From Paenibacillus sabinae T27 (GTDB lineage: Bacteria > Bacillota > Bacilli > Paenibacillales > Paenibacillaceae): a stretch of DNA of 64,000 nucleotides. Made by a program: the position numbers and the translations under genes. The notes under the pieces are model-generated. The model saw only the letters and a program-made list of their open reading frames with translations, had not been told where the DNA came from and ran no database searches. The stretch is taken from positions 4,069,252-4,133,251 of the forward strand of contig NZ_CP004078.1 of the NCBI RefSeq assembly GCF_000612505.1, written 5' to 3'. Positions 38,161 to 47,483 of the stretch are shown here, piece by piece. Numbering within the stretch: the first letter of the stretch is position 1; every line of letters starts with the position of its first letter.

Positions 38161-38888
38161 TGAATATTATGAAATTTCACAACGACGAAGATTTCGTGCA
38201 GACTGGGGCCAGTCTGGTCGCCAGCCTGCTGCAGAGCAATCCGAAAGCCGTTCTCGGCCTCGCCACCGGCAGTTCGCCCATCGGCGTCTACGAGCGGCTG
38301 GTTCAGATGTACCGGGGGGGTCTCGTGAGCTTTGCCAAGGCTTCATCCTATAATCTTGACGAGTACGTAGGGCTCCCGACAGATCATCCGGAAACCTACC
38401 GCAGCTTCATGAACAAGCATCTATTCAGCCATATCGATATTGACCTGTCCCGGACCCATGTGCCAAACGGCAGTGCCAAAGATCTGGAGGCCGAATGCCT
38501 GGCTTATGACCAAATGCTGGAAAGTAACGGACCTGTCGATTTGCAAATCCTCGGAATCGGCAGCAACGGGCATATCGGCTTTAACGAACCGGATGCCGGC
38601 CTGAGCAGCGGCACCCATGTCGTCGATTTGCTACAGGCAACGCGGGAGGCCAACGCTCGCTTCTTCCCTTCGATTGACGATGTTCCCCGGCAGGCGATTA
38701 CGATGGGCGTCGGCAGTATCCTGAAAGCAAGGCAAATTCTGCTGCTCGTACGCGGCGCGGAAAAGGCCGAAGCGATCCGAAACGCGGTTCAGGGACCGAT
38801 TACGACCCAGTGCCCCGCCTCTTTGCTTCAGACCCATCCGAACGTTGTCGTACTGCTTGATGAAGGAGCGGGACAATGGCTGAAGTAA
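38160..38888 (+). CDS. nagB: Glucosamine-6-phosphate deaminase
   Basis: 242 residues, typical NagB length. LGLATGSSPIGVYERL, YNLDEYVGLPTDHPETYRSFM (catalytic Asp) and LGIGSNGHIGFNEPD are conserved. It converts glucosamine 6-phosphate to fructose 6-phosphate and ammonia. It starts at TAATG behind GGGAGG and overlaps nagA by 13 bases. Confidence 0.95.
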   Translation: MNIMKFHNDEDFVQTGASLVASLLQSNPKAVLGLATGSSPIGVYERLVQMYRGGLVSFAKASSYNLDEYVGLPTDHPETYRSFMNKHLFSHIDIDLSRTHVPNGSAKDLEAECLAYDQMLESNGPVDLQILGIGSNGHIGFNEPDAGLSSGTHVVDLLQATREANARFFPSIDDVPRQAITMGVGSILKARQILLLVRGAEKAEAIRNAVQGPITTQCPASLLQTHPNVVVLLDEGAGQWLK

Positions 38889-40063
38889 ATCAGGAACGGG
38901 AACAACTGCTGTATGGCATCGTGCTGACTCCCCAAGGGGTTGTCAAAGACGGCGTCATCGCGGTTCAGGACGGCATCATTGTCTATGCGGGAGAGGCGAG
39001 TTGGCTGCCTGAAGCCTGCTCCGGCTGGACGGAGGGCGAACGCAGGCTGGACGGCCTGCTCATTCCCGGCTTTGTCGATGTGCATGTGCATGGCGGCGCC
39101 GGCCATGATTTCATGTACGCCGACGCCCGGGAGATTTCGGAGACGGCCGCCTTCCATGCATCGAGCGGAACGACGACATTGCTGGCAACGACGATGACTG
39201 CCTCCAAGGAGGCGATTGATCGCGTGCTCGCCGTCGTCAGTGCCTATCGCTCGGAAGATATGCCGTACGCACAGATAGCGGGAATCCATTTGGAAGGGCC
39301 GTTCATCAGCCCGAAATGGCCGGGGGCGCAGAACCCTGAGCATATTGTTCTGCCAAACATCCTCTGGCTGGAGGAATGGGAGCGCGACTACCCGGGCCTC
39401 ATCCGGCAGGTTACTCTGGCTCCTGAGCGCGAGGGCGCGGAAGCGACAATCACCTGGCTGCGCAAGCGCGGGATTACGGCCGCTCTCGGCCATACCGACG
39501 CTACATACGAGCAGGTTATCGCAGCAGCGGACGCGGGTCTTAACCAGGCGGTGCACGCGTTTAACCAGATGACCCCGCTGCATCACCGCAAGCCCGGTAC
39601 CGCCGGAGCGGTCTTGTCCGACGCGCGGATTCGTGCGGAGATCATCGCAGACGGCATTCATGTTCATCCGGCGGCTATTTCCATTCTGGCGCGGCTGAAA
39701 GGCCCGGAAGGCCTGATTCTTATAACCGACGCCATGTCGGCAGCCGGACTCAGCGACGGGGAATATGCCATCGGCGATCTGCCGGTGAAAGTTCAGGACG
39801 GCGTTGCCCGCCTGCGAGACAACCCGGATGCGCTTGCCGGAAGCACCCTTACTATGATCAAGGGCTTCCGCTATCTTATCCAGGAGGTGGGCCTGAGCCT
39901 GGAAGACGCTTCACGGGCGGCGAGCCTGAACCCGGCTATCTCGCTCGGGATGGAGCGCAGCATCGGCTCGCTGGAAGCCGGCAAGCGGGCGGATATTCTG
40001 CTGCTGGACGGTACGCTTAACCTGCGCGGCGTATGGATCGGCGGGCGGCGGCATCCTTTATAA
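38876..40063 (+). CDS. nagA: N-acetylglucosamine-6-phosphate deacetylase
   Basis: A 395-residue amidohydrolase. Metal and substrate motifs run in order: FVDVHVHGGAGHDF, GIHLEGPFISPKWPGAQNP, LGHTDATYEQ, HAFNQMTPLHHRKPG and LITDAMSAAG. It removes acetate from GlcNAc-6-P, supplying NagB. AAGGAG precedes the ATG. It is the last gene of the operon. Confidence 0.95.
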   Translation: MAEVNQEREQLLYGIVLTPQGVVKDGVIAVQDGIIVYAGEASWLPEACSGWTEGERRLDGLLIPGFVDVHVHGGAGHDFMYADAREISETAAFHASSGTTTLLATTMTASKEAIDRVLAVVSAYRSEDMPYAQIAGIHLEGPFISPKWPGAQNPEHIVLPNILWLEEWERDYPGLIRQVTLAPEREGAEATITWLRKRGITAALGHTDATYEQVIAAADAGLNQAVHAFNQMTPLHHRKPGTAGAVLSDARIRAEIIADGIHVHPAAISILARLKGPEGLILITDAMSAAGLSDGEYAIGDLPVKVQDGVARLRDNPDALAGSTLTMIKGFRYLIQEVGLSLEDASRAASLNPAISLGMERSIGSLEAGKRADILLLDGTLNLRGVWIGGRRHPL

Positions 40064-40084
40064 GCTTGTTATGTAAACGGCATT

Positions 40085-40128
40085 AACGCAGAGACTCATC
40101 CGCTCAGGGAAGAACCTCTGCGTTTTTT
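40085..40128. terminator. Terminator between nagA and the YhcN-type gene
   Basis: AACGCAGAG ... CTCTGCGTT (40085-40124) followed by T-run on the plus strand. It separates convergent genes. Confidence 0.8.
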
Positions 40129-40137
40129 GCCGTTCAT

Positions 40138-40977
40138 TTATCTGTACGTATTATCCCCGCTGCGCATAGGAAAAATCCGCTCCGCCATCACGCGGAATTC
40201 ATTCACAAAACCTTGCAGCGGATGACCTGCCCGCGCTTGTGCGGCGTAGCTGTTCACACGCTGAACAAAATCAGCATTTGCGGAGACATACACCCGGTCA
40301 ATGCCCGGCGCATTCTTTTTGACGACATCGGCGATCTTAGTCTTCACTTCTTTGGAAAGCGTATCTTGAACGCTCGTCGCCGTGATTCCCGTGTTCACTC
40401 CGTTGCCGCCGAAGAAGCCTCCGCGGCCGGCCGGATTTGGTAACGCTGCGCCCATTCCCGTTCCAGGTATCGCTGCGCCAGTTCCCGTCAAGCTTCTGTT
40501 GTTATTGGCAACAGCTCCCGGCATGCTGCTTCCCCGTGTCGGGTAATGGGTACCGACTCCGGCACCGTAACCGGTGCCGTTTCCTGTTCCATAGCCGGTG
40601 CTGCCCGGCATCATGTTCGCACCCAAACCGTTGAAGCCTTTGGCCCGCATCCCTCCGGTGGCATTATTCTCCAGAGTTACAGCGACATAAGCGCTGCGGC
40701 CGGCGGTTAGAACATTAGCTGTGCGCACATCCTTTATGGCAGCCACGCGGTCGGCAAGCTTTTGATCAAGATCCAGCCTGTCGATCGCATGTCCCCTCAC
40801 TGAATTGACATTCAGGCGGCCATCTTGCAATCCTCGCACACCATCATTTATGCGGCCGTCATGTACACTCCGTACACCGTAATTTCCTGCTGTGTTGTTG
40901 CTCGCGCATCCCGCGATTCCAACCATCCCCAACAGCAGGGCCGCGGAGACAGACAAACCAATACTCTTTCGCAACAT
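40138..40977 (-). CDS. YhcN/YlaJ-family sporulation lipoprotein
   Basis: 279 residues. A lipoprotein signal with lipobox VGIAGC is followed by an Asn/Gly/Arg-rich linker. The YhcN/YlaJ core (about 50-85 and 185-270) shows DRLDLDQKLADRVAAIKDVRTANVL with AYVAVTLE, then IDRVYVSANADFVQRV. A Gly/Met-rich spacer (GYGTGNGTGYGAGVG) splits it. Such proteins sit on the forespore membranes. The ATG at 40977 is set by GGAGGG. A sigma-G-type promoter lies upstream. Confidence 0.88.
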   Translation of the reverse strand: MLRKSIGLSVSAALLLGMVGIAGCASNNTAGNYGVRSVHDGRINDGVRGLQDGRLNVNSVRGHAIDRLDLDQKLADRVAAIKDVRTANVLTAGRSAYVAVTLENNATGGMRAKGFNGLGANMMPGSTGYGTGNGTGYGAGVGTHYPTRGSSMPGAVANNNRSLTGTGAAIPGTGMGAALPNPAGRGGFFGGNGVNTGITATSVQDTLSKEVKTKIADVVKKNAPGIDRVYVSANADFVQRVNSYAAQARAGHPLQGFVNEFRVMAERIFPMRSGDNTYR

Positions 40978-41019
40978 GCATTCACCCTCCACTCATTATG
41001 ATTGCTGTTCAACAATCGT

Positions 41020-41049
41020 TAGGATGGCTCCCCTGAGGGCGGGCTATGC
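41020..41049 (-). promoter_or_regulatory. Sigma-F/G-type promoter candidate
   Basis: On the minus strand GCATA (41045-41049), 18 bases, CATCCTA (41020-41026). This fits GnATR-N18-CATnnTA, ahead of the YhcN-type lipoprotein gene. Confidence 0.4.
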
Positions 41050-41077
41050 TGAAAGGATTTGGCATGCTGCAGCTCTA

Positions 41078-41800
41078 TTATCCTCCCAAAGACGCGATGA
41101 GACTGCGCAGCGGCGGGCTGTATCGCTCTTTCAACGCCGACACTTCAGCCATAATCCGGTCATAATGCCTGATCGTGCCCATACCTTCATGACGCCGGTA
41201 CCCGGTTAAGGATTGATTCAGCATCACCGGAGGATACCCGTTCAGAACCGCCCGGAACCACAAATCATAATCATGAGTAAAAGGAAGCGATTCATCGAAC
41301 AAACCGATGGCGCCGAACAGTTCCTTTTTGATCATGACCGTGCAGCCGTTTACAGGGTTGCCTTGCAGAAAGCAGCGCAGGAAATCGAGCCGATTGTCAA
41401 AAACAGCCCCGGCATTCGACTGAACGAGCTGGGATGCGGCATTGATATAATTGAAGTTGGTGTAGGAAATCAGCAGACGGTTATGCTCCATGAACAGCGA
41501 CTGGTTTCTGATTTTATCGTGATAAAAGACATCGTCCGAACTGAGCCAGGCGACATAATCGCCGGAGGCATGACGAATGCCGTGATTCAGCGCAGACGCG
41601 GTGCCTCCATTGGCTTTGCCCAGATAATGAACATGAGAATGTGCGAGGTAAGGAGCAATTTTCTCGCTGTGCATGGTGGAGCCGTCGTCGATGACAATGA
41701 TCTCATAAGGAGTCTGGGATTGTAACAGCGCGCTCTGGAGAGCCTGCTCAATATAGGGGCAGTTATAAAACGGAATAATGACCGACACTTTCGCATTCAT
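41078..41800 (-). CDS. Family 2 glycosyltransferase
   Basis: A 240-residue GT-A transferase. VSVIIPFYNCPYIEQALQSAL, EIIVIDDGSTM, GKANGGTASALNHGIRHA and the DxD-like WLSSDDVFY show a GT2 enzyme. No membrane segment is present. Its start overlaps the previous SDR stop by 4 bases; it is the last gene of the minus-strand glycan operon. Donor and acceptor are unknown. Confidence 0.9.
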   Translation of the reverse strand: MNAKVSVIIPFYNCPYIEQALQSALLQSQTPYEIIVIDDGSTMHSEKIAPYLAHSHVHYLGKANGGTASALNHGIRHASGDYVAWLSSDDVFYHDKIRNQSLFMEHNRLLISYTNFNYINAASQLVQSNAGAVFDNRLDFLRCFLQGNPVNGCTVMIKKELFGAIGLFDESLPFTHDYDLWFRAVLNGYPPVMLNQSLTGYRRHEGMGTIRHYDRIMAEVSALKERYSPPLRSLIASLGG

Positions 41801-42804
41801 GGCGATGCTCCTTTCCGGTTGCTGCTTCGGTAATATTCCAGAATGTCGGCAAGCGAACGCTCCAGCTGCACTTCGGGGCGCCAGTTAAGGACGGACGCAT
41901 GCACATGAGTAGAGACAGCCTCCGGCTGATTTTTCGGCGCTCCTGAGTCCGAGGGGTTTACAGGCTTTTGCGGCGCTTCGGCAGCGGTGGCATTTATCGG
42001 CTCCTGCCCGGATTCTATTCCCCATTCCACCGGAACCTCAGCCAGGGTCAGATTCAGCATTCCCTCTGTAACCTCGCCAAGGGTGCGGGTTTTACCCGAG
42101 TCGATCTGGTACACGATGCCCGGTTCTCCCTGCTTCAAGATGCAATCATACGCCCTTACAGCATCCCTCACATCAAGAAAATCCCGCTGGTCAAGCCGGG
42201 AGGACAGCCGAAACGGCGGCTGGACAATCCCCTGTTCACTGCGGAAGATATGTCCGGCAAGCAGTGAACAGAAGCCGGTAGAGGGGCCGGGGCCAATCAA
42301 GTTGCAGGGCTCCGCGACCAGCACCTTCTGCCCAAACAGCGATCCCCAGGACAGCGACATCAGTTCTTCCAGCGTCTTGCTGAGGCTGTATGGATGCTCG
42401 GCCCGCTCTTCGGCTCCCGGATTGAACTTCAGCCGCGATCCTGCCACCAGCAGACGAACTTCCTTACGGGAACGAAGCGAGTCAAGCAGATATACAGCCG
42501 CCATGACATTCGTTTCCATATATCGAACCGGGTGCTGCCACGACTCCGGTACGGAATTCTTCCCGGCCAGATGAAGCACCTCGTCCGGAGCGGTATCCTC
42601 TATCATCTTCTTGACGGCTTCGGCGTCATTCAAATCGCATACAAAGGTCTTAACGTCTTTCGGAAATAAGCGTTCCCGGGATTCATCCGGGAGCGCCTTG
42701 CGCAGCACTGCGGTAACCTCCGCACCTTCCGCCGCAAAATAGGCGGCTGCATGCTGGCCCGTAAAGCCGGCGGCACCGGTAATCAGCAGCTTTCTGGCGG
42801 TCAT
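41797..42804 (-). CDS. NAD-dependent epimerase/dehydratase (extended SDR)
   Basis: 335 residues. NAD motif TGAAGFTGQHAAAYF, catalytic YSLSK (YxxxK) with a preceding VAGSR serine, most like GDP-mannose 4,6-dehydratase/UDP-glucose epimerase relatives. A Pro/Ala-rich insertion lies near residues 265-300. It has 4-base overlaps at both ends and belongs to the amino-sugar operon. It could make or reduce a nucleotide-linked deoxysugar; the precise reaction is open. Confidence 0.82.
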   Translation of the reverse strand: MTARKLLITGAAGFTGQHAAAYFAAEGAEVTAVLRKALPDESRERLFPKDVKTFVCDLNDAEAVKKMIEDTAPDEVLHLAGKNSVPESWQHPVRYMETNVMAAVYLLDSLRSRKEVRLLVAGSRLKFNPGAEERAEHPYSLSKTLEELMSLSWGSLFGQKVLVAEPCNLIGPGPSTGFCSLLAGHIFRSEQGIVQPPFRLSSRLDQRDFLDVRDAVRAYDCILKQGEPGIVYQIDSGKTRTLGEVTEGMLNLTLAEVPVEWGIESGQEPINATAAEAPQKPVNPSDSGAPKNQPEAVSTHVHASVLNWRPEVQLERSLADILEYYRSSNRKGASP

Positions 42805-43640
42805 GGATATCTCCGGCTTTGCTTCATCCAGTCCGCCAGTTCGGCAAGCATAGCAGGGTAAGACGGAAGATGAAAGGTTATATCGGGACGTGTGCTGACC
42901 AGCGTCCTGTCCTGGACATGATCATCATCGGGAACAATCTCGGCGTCGGTCTTGTGAAAGGCCGTCTGAATCATCCCGAGCAGCTCGTATTTACTGACCG
43001 GCTGGGGATGGGCCAGGTGAATCAGGCCTGACACTTCAGAATCGAGCAGACGATCGATGGCCTTGGCCAGCTCCAGCGTCGTCACCCCGTTCCACATGAC
43101 GCGGCGGTAGCCTGGAACCTTGCCGGTCTGCGCCAGGAACCATCCCATGAGGCCGATGCCGTTCTTTCGTATTTCAGGACCGATAATCGATGTGCGAATC
43201 GTGAGATGACCGAAATCGCGAACCTCGCCAAACGCCTTGGTTACCGCGTACACGGAGGTTCCGTCCGGTGCATCTTCCTCCGTATAGCCGCCCCGCGTTC
43301 CCTCGAAGACGCAGTCGGTGCTGATGTGGATCAGCCGAGCGGATACATCGTCGGCGGCGAGCCGCAGACGATGGGGGAGGATACCATTGATATGATAGGC
43401 GGCAATTTTATGGTTCGCCGCGGATTGGTTAAGAACGCCCAGCGCATTAATGATGCAGTGAGGAGAGACGATGCTCACCGTACTCTCCACTGCTGCAATA
43501 TCTTCCGCATCGAGTATAAGACCTTTGCGGTCGCTTTTGTCCCTGGTCGTGTAAAATACCTCGTGCTCTCCCTGAAGGCGGAAGTAATCAACCAGCATAT
43601 GCCCCGCCATACCGTTTCCGCCGAGGATCAGCAGCTTCAT
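42801..43640 (-). CDS. RmlD-like nucleotide-sugar 4-reductase
   Basis: 279 residues. It starts MKLLILGGNGMAGHMLVDYF, with HISTDCVFEG and catalytic YAVTK, then LAHPQPVSKYELLGMI: RmlD/WbvR-type SDR. Directly after a UDP-GlcNAc 4,6-dehydratase and next to a 2-epimerase, it most likely reduces the 4-keto-6-deoxy-L intermediate to UDP-L-RhaNAc or a FucNAc relative. It lacks the C-terminal cupin of CapF. The ATG at 43640 overlaps the preceding gene by 4 bases. Confidence 0.82.
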   Translation of the reverse strand: MKLLILGGNGMAGHMLVDYFRLQGEHEVFYTTRDKSDRKGLILDAEDIAAVESTVSIVSPHCIINALGVLNQSAANHKIAAYHINGILPHRLRLAADDVSARLIHISTDCVFEGTRGGYTEEDAPDGTSVYAVTKAFGEVRDFGHLTIRTSIIGPEIRKNGIGLMGWFLAQTGKVPGYRRVMWNGVTTLELAKAIDRLLDSEVSGLIHLAHPQPVSKYELLGMIQTAFHKTDAEIVPDDDHVQDRTLVSTRPDITFHLPSYPAMLAELADWMKQSRRYP

Positions 43641-44623
43641 TGGAGGAAACCTCCCCGGATCAGGATATCCTTGATCTCTTGCTTGGACATCAGATTGTTC
43701 GCGGAGCTGAAGCTGCTGAAGGACACCGGCTCGCATGTCTGATACCGCGCCTTCAGATCAGGCATATCAAGCGTAGGCAGTATGACAAGATACTGCTCGT
43801 CGTATACTACAGTGGTCAGACTTTCGAAATCGCTCATCAAAATTTCATTGATCTTCTCTCCGGGGCGGATGCCCGTCTCGATGATTTTCACATGCTGTCT
43901 GTCGGATGCCTCGATGAGCACCTCGGCCAAATCGACAATCCGGCAGGTTGGCATAGTCATCACGAAAATTTCTCCGCCCACGCTGACCTCGGACGCTTTG
44001 AACAACAGAGAAATCGCATCGCTCAGCGTCAGGAAGAACCGGGTCATGTTGAAATCGGTAATCCTCACTTCACCTTTTTCCCGAATCTGCTTCATGAACA
44101 AATGGACAACGCTGCCGTTCGTTCCCAGTACATTTCCGCCCCGTACCGTAACGAACTTTGTGCTCGAGCCGAGCAGGTTCGCATAGACGATCAGCTTCTC
44201 GCCGATGGCTTTGGTCATGCCGTAGAAGTTGGACGGATTGGCCGCTTTGTCGGTCGAGATATAAATCACTTTTTTCACCATGTTTGCTATGGCCGCTTCT
44301 ATAACGTTCTGGGTACCGATGACGTTCGTCTTGAGCGCCTCGTAGGGCTGATCCTCACAGACGGGAACATGCTTCAGCGCAGCCAGATGGTACACGTAAT
44401 CCACTCCCCGGCATGCAGCAATCAGCGCTTCCTTATCACGGATGTCCCCGATGACAAAGCTTAATCGTCTGTCCTCGAATTCCCGGCTCATGGCTACCTG
44501 GGCGGATTCGTTCCGAGAGAAAATGATGATTTCTTTCGGATTCTGGGGCAGAAGCTGACGGATCAGCTCATGTCCCCAGGAACCGGTACCGCCGATAACC
44601 GCAATCCGTTGATTATTGAACAT
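43637..44623 (-). CDS. UDP-GlcNAc 4,6-dehydratase (CapE/WbvB-type)
   Basis: 328 residues. IAVIGGTGSWGHELIRQLLPQ, HLAALKHVPVCEDQPYEALKTNV, YISTDKAANPSNFYGMTKAIGE and RGGNVLGTNGSV are hallmarks of the short polysaccharide-biosynthesis dehydratases (CapE, PseB, WbvB). The catalytic motif has MTK in place of YxxxK, normal for this family. It gives a UDP-4-keto-6-deoxy amino sugar of L-configuration. The ATG at 44623 has GGAGGG 8 bases upstream; it overlaps the 2-epimerase by 11 bases. Confidence 0.88.
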   Translation of the reverse strand: MFNNQRIAVIGGTGSWGHELIRQLLPQNPKEIIIFSRNESAQVAMSREFEDRRLSFVIGDIRDKEALIAACRGVDYVYHLAALKHVPVCEDQPYEALKTNVIGTQNVIEAAIANMVKKVIYISTDKAANPSNFYGMTKAIGEKLIVYANLLGSSTKFVTVRGGNVLGTNGSVVHLFMKQIREKGEVRITDFNMTRFFLTLSDAISLLFKASEVSVGGEIFVMTMPTCRIVDLAEVLIEASDRQHVKIIETGIRPGEKINEILMSDFESLTTVVYDEQYLVILPTLDMPDLKARYQTCEPVSFSSFSSANNLMSKQEIKDILIRGGFLQ

Positions 44624-45707
44624 ACAGGTTCCCTCCAAGTAAAAATTTAACTACCTTAAACGACACATCCGGGACTCTATATCCATCCGGGACTTCCCAA
44701 TCGCGGTTCATTGAAGTCATCAGCCGGACGCACCGTAAAATACTCCCGCTGTCCACTCCGGATACGACATTGCTTCCGCAGTCCACCGTCTCCGGCCGCT
44801 CGGTCGTCCGGCGGATCGTAACGGTCGGCACACCCATCAGGCAGCATTCTTCCTGAACCGTGCCGCTGTCGGTGACGGCGCAGCGTGCGTTCTTCTCCAA
44901 AGCCACGAAATCGAAGAAGCCGAACGGCTCGTAAAACTCGACGAGGCTATTCATCTGTAGTGGAAAAGAGTCCGAAAGCTTCGACCGGGTGCGGGGATGG
45001 ATGCTGCAAATCAGACGAAGGCCGAAGTGCTCGGCGATCAGGTTTAAACCTTTCATGATTTCCATCAGCGACTCCGTCCGGTCGACGTTCTCGGCGCGGT
45101 GCGCGGTAACGAGAAAATATTGTCCCGGGGTCAGGCTGAGCCGCTTCAAAATATCGCTGGCCGCAATTTGCGGCGCGTAATGTGTCATAACCTCATAAAT
45201 CGGATTGCCGGTGAGCATGATCCGGGCGTTCGGAATGCCCTCGGCGGCCAGATGCCGTTTGCTCTGCGGCGTATATGGCATATTGATAGTCGAAACGGCG
45301 TCGATGACGCGACGGTTCTTCTCCTCCGGCACTCCGAGATCGTAGCAGCGGTTGCCCGCTTCCATATGAATGACCGGAATGCCCATCCGCTCGGCCAGAA
45401 TGGCGCACAGCGCGCTGTTCGTATCGCCGAGCAGCAGGACGCGGTCCGGCTGTTCCTTGAGCAGGATCGGCTCCAGCCCGCCGAACATGGCGGCGAGTTG
45501 TCCGCCAAGTCCGGCTTGCTTCTCCTGCAGCACGTAATCCGGTGCCCGCAGCCCCAGCTCCTCAAAGAAAACGCCGCTTAGACTGGCGGTAAAATTCTGG
45601 CCCGTATGCACCAGCACATGGCGGTCCGCATACCGGTCCAGAAGCGGAATAATGACGCTTAGGCGAATGATTTCGGGGCGCGTGCCCAGAATGGTCATGA
45701 TTTTCAT
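44613..45707 (-). CDS. wecB: UDP-N-acetylglucosamine 2-epimerase (non-hydrolysing)
   Basis: 364 residues. TILGTRPEIIRLSVIIPLLD, LGDTNSALCAI, HMEAGNRCYD, VPEEKNRRVIDAVS, VTAHRAENVD and TDSGTVQEECC are all typical of WecB/CapG. In this operon, after the dehydratase and reductase, it probably makes the C2 epimer (UDP-L-QuiNAc or UDP-L-FucNAc) rather than ManNAc. GGGGAG precedes its ATG. Confidence 0.92.
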   Translation of the reverse strand: MKIMTILGTRPEIIRLSVIIPLLDRYADRHVLVHTGQNFTASLSGVFFEELGLRAPDYVLQEKQAGLGGQLAAMFGGLEPILLKEQPDRVLLLGDTNSALCAILAERMGIPVIHMEAGNRCYDLGVPEEKNRRVIDAVSTINMPYTPQSKRHLAAEGIPNARIMLTGNPIYEVMTHYAPQIAASDILKRLSLTPGQYFLVTAHRAENVDRTESLMEIMKGLNLIAEHFGLRLICSIHPRTRSKLSDSFPLQMNSLVEFYEPFGFFDFVALEKNARCAVTDSGTVQEECCLMGVPTVTIRRTTERPETVDCGSNVVSGVDSGSILRCVRLMTSMNRDWEVPDGYRVPDVSFKVVKFLLGGNLYVQ

Positions 45708-45757
45708 TCGTTCACTCCCCTGCTCTAAATCTTTGGTGTCATTTTAGCCCGGTGCCG

Positions 45758-47197
45758 CTACCGGCGCCGCGCGGCAGCGCTCCGGCGCTTGCGGGATGTC
45801 CGCCTCCGCCGGGACGCGCGGCGGGGGCGTTTCGCCCGCTTCGCGCTCCGGGGCGGCGCGGTACGGCCGGCCAGCTTGCGCCGGAGCCGGCCGCGCCGCT
45901 TCGCTGCGCGGCGCCCCGCGGGCGGGCGCTGCGGCGCGGCTCCAGGCGCTGCGCTTTCGCCCGCGGCCTCGCCGGCGGGCGGCTCCGGCGGGGCGGCCGC
46001 AGCGGCCGGCCCGGCCCAGCGGTGCAGCCACGCCTCCGCGAGCCCGCGCAGGCGCTCGCGGTAAGCCGCCGGGCCGTAGAGGGCGATCACGCGGCCGCGT
46101 GACCGGGCGCCGATCGTCGCTGCCAGCTCCGGCTGCGAGAGCAGCGCAAGGGCGCGCTCCGCAAGCGCTTCGCTGTTCTCCCGCGGAACCAGGCCTTCGC
46201 TGCAATCTACGGCCCGCATGATCTCTCCCAATCCCCCGGAATCATAGGCGACGACCGGCTTGCCGAACGAAAGTCCTTCCATGGCGGTCATGCCAAAGCC
46301 CTCGCGGACAAGACTCGGAACGACCAGCACATCCATGGCGCAGTAAGTCTCCGCAATTGATTCCGCATAACTCTCAAACCGAAATCGGGAAGACAAGCCC
46401 TCCAGCCTCACCTTGCGTTTGCAGATATTGAAATATTCCTTGTCTCGAGACTGGCCGATAACAAGGAAACGAGCATCCGGACGCTTCTGTGCCACGAGTA
46501 TGGCCATATGAATAAAATGCTCCAGCCCTTTTTCCCAGATGATAAATGAGGAGATATAGCCGATGAGCGGACTAGCGGGCCCTACACGCAGCTCACGCCG
46601 CCGTTCAATCCTCAGCTTGCTCCAGGCCCCGGTCATGACCTCTCTTTCGTCCCAGGTTGGCGGTAGCAGTGCGATTTTGCTTGCCCGCATTTCATCTGTA
46701 AAAGAAAGAGCCGCCGTTTGCGATATGCAGATAATCTGATCGCTGAACCGGTTGATCACCTGGATGCTCAGCGGAGTGTTCTCGTTCTCGGTAATAATCT
46801 CGCTGATCTTCCATATCACCGGTATGCCCAGCGATTTGGCGGCTGCAGCCGGCAGAACGTGCACACAAGTGCTCGTTATGATGAAGGCGGGACGGCGCTG
46901 TTCCAGCCATGCCTTCAGCTCCTTGTACTCCCTGTCTTCCTGAAACGACCTTATGTCCTCTTCAAGTCCCGCATAGGGAGTATACATGCCGTACACAAGC
47001 GGGATCGGCAGCAGCTCCACTGGTATTCCGCTGTGGCGGGCCTGCCTGGTCAGCTTGCCTTCTTGAGGAGCGACGAGCAGGCAGTCGAAGTAGGAGGACA
47101 GTTCCCGGGCAAAGAACAGCAGCAGCTTCTCGGCGCCGGTAATACTGTTGTCATTGGATACGTGGGAAAAAAGGACAACGGCAGGTTTATCAGCCAT
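45758..47197 (-). CDS. Family 4 glycosyltransferase with basic Ala/Arg/Pro tail
   Basis: 479 residues. Residues 1-385 are a GT4 (GT-B) enzyme: SNDNSITGAEKLLLFFARELS, GYISSFIIWEKGLEHFI, VVPSLVREGFGMTAMEGLSFGKPVVAYDSGGLGEI. From about residue 390 the protein becomes a low-complexity tail of Ala, Pro, Arg and Lys ending AAARRR, encoded by extremely GC-rich DNA (about 45760-46080). The tail has no known domain and may bind polyanionic wall polymer or nucleic acid, or be a simple-sequence expansion. The start has a weak ribosome site. It is separated by 286 bases from the upstream gene. Confidence 0.85.
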   Translation of the reverse strand: MADKPAVVLFSHVSNDNSITGAEKLLLFFARELSSYFDCLLVAPQEGKLTRQARHSGIPVELLPIPLVYGMYTPYAGLEEDIRSFQEDREYKELKAWLEQRRPAFIITSTCVHVLPAAAAKSLGIPVIWKISEIITENENTPLSIQVINRFSDQIICISQTAALSFTDEMRASKIALLPPTWDEREVMTGAWSKLRIERRRELRVGPASPLIGYISSFIIWEKGLEHFIHMAILVAQKRPDARFLVIGQSRDKEYFNICKRKVRLEGLSSRFRFESYAESIAETYCAMDVLVVPSLVREGFGMTAMEGLSFGKPVVAYDSGGLGEIMRAVDCSEGLVPRENSEALAERALALLSQPELAATIGARSRGRVIALYGPAAYRERLRGLAEAWLHRWAGPAAAAAPPEPPAGEAAGESAAPGAAPQRPPAGRRAAKRRGRLRRKLAGRTAPPRSAKRAKRPRRASRRRRTSRKRRSAAARRR

Positions 47198-47483
47198 TGG
47201 CGTATTGGCGCTTCCGATCAGATGCTCTCGGAGCCGCCGCTCACCTCCCTGTTAGGTATGCAAAGCCCGGACGCTAACGGCAACCTCCTGCCGGTTCCTC
47301 CGCCCGAATAGAAAGACTCCCCTGCCGCTCTCCAAAGTTCCGCACCGGAAACAAATTCCCGCATGATCCGGAGTCTTCTGCCTGTTTTGCCATTGGCTTA
47401 TCGTATGAAAGGAGCGGAGGAAGCGGACGTGACAGCTGCCCGCGGCAGGAGCACAAATTGGCACACGTAAGCCGGGCGGAGAT
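47198..47483. other. Intergenic, nothing recognised
   Basis: Gap between two minus-strand glycosyltransferase genes. No convincing promoter, terminator or coding frame was found; short frames here lack ribosome sites. Confidence 0.4.

Noticed and set aside
45752..46221. Several plus- and minus-strand frames in the GC-rich block
   Set aside because: High GC removes stop codons in all frames; only the frame continuous with the GT4 domain is supported.
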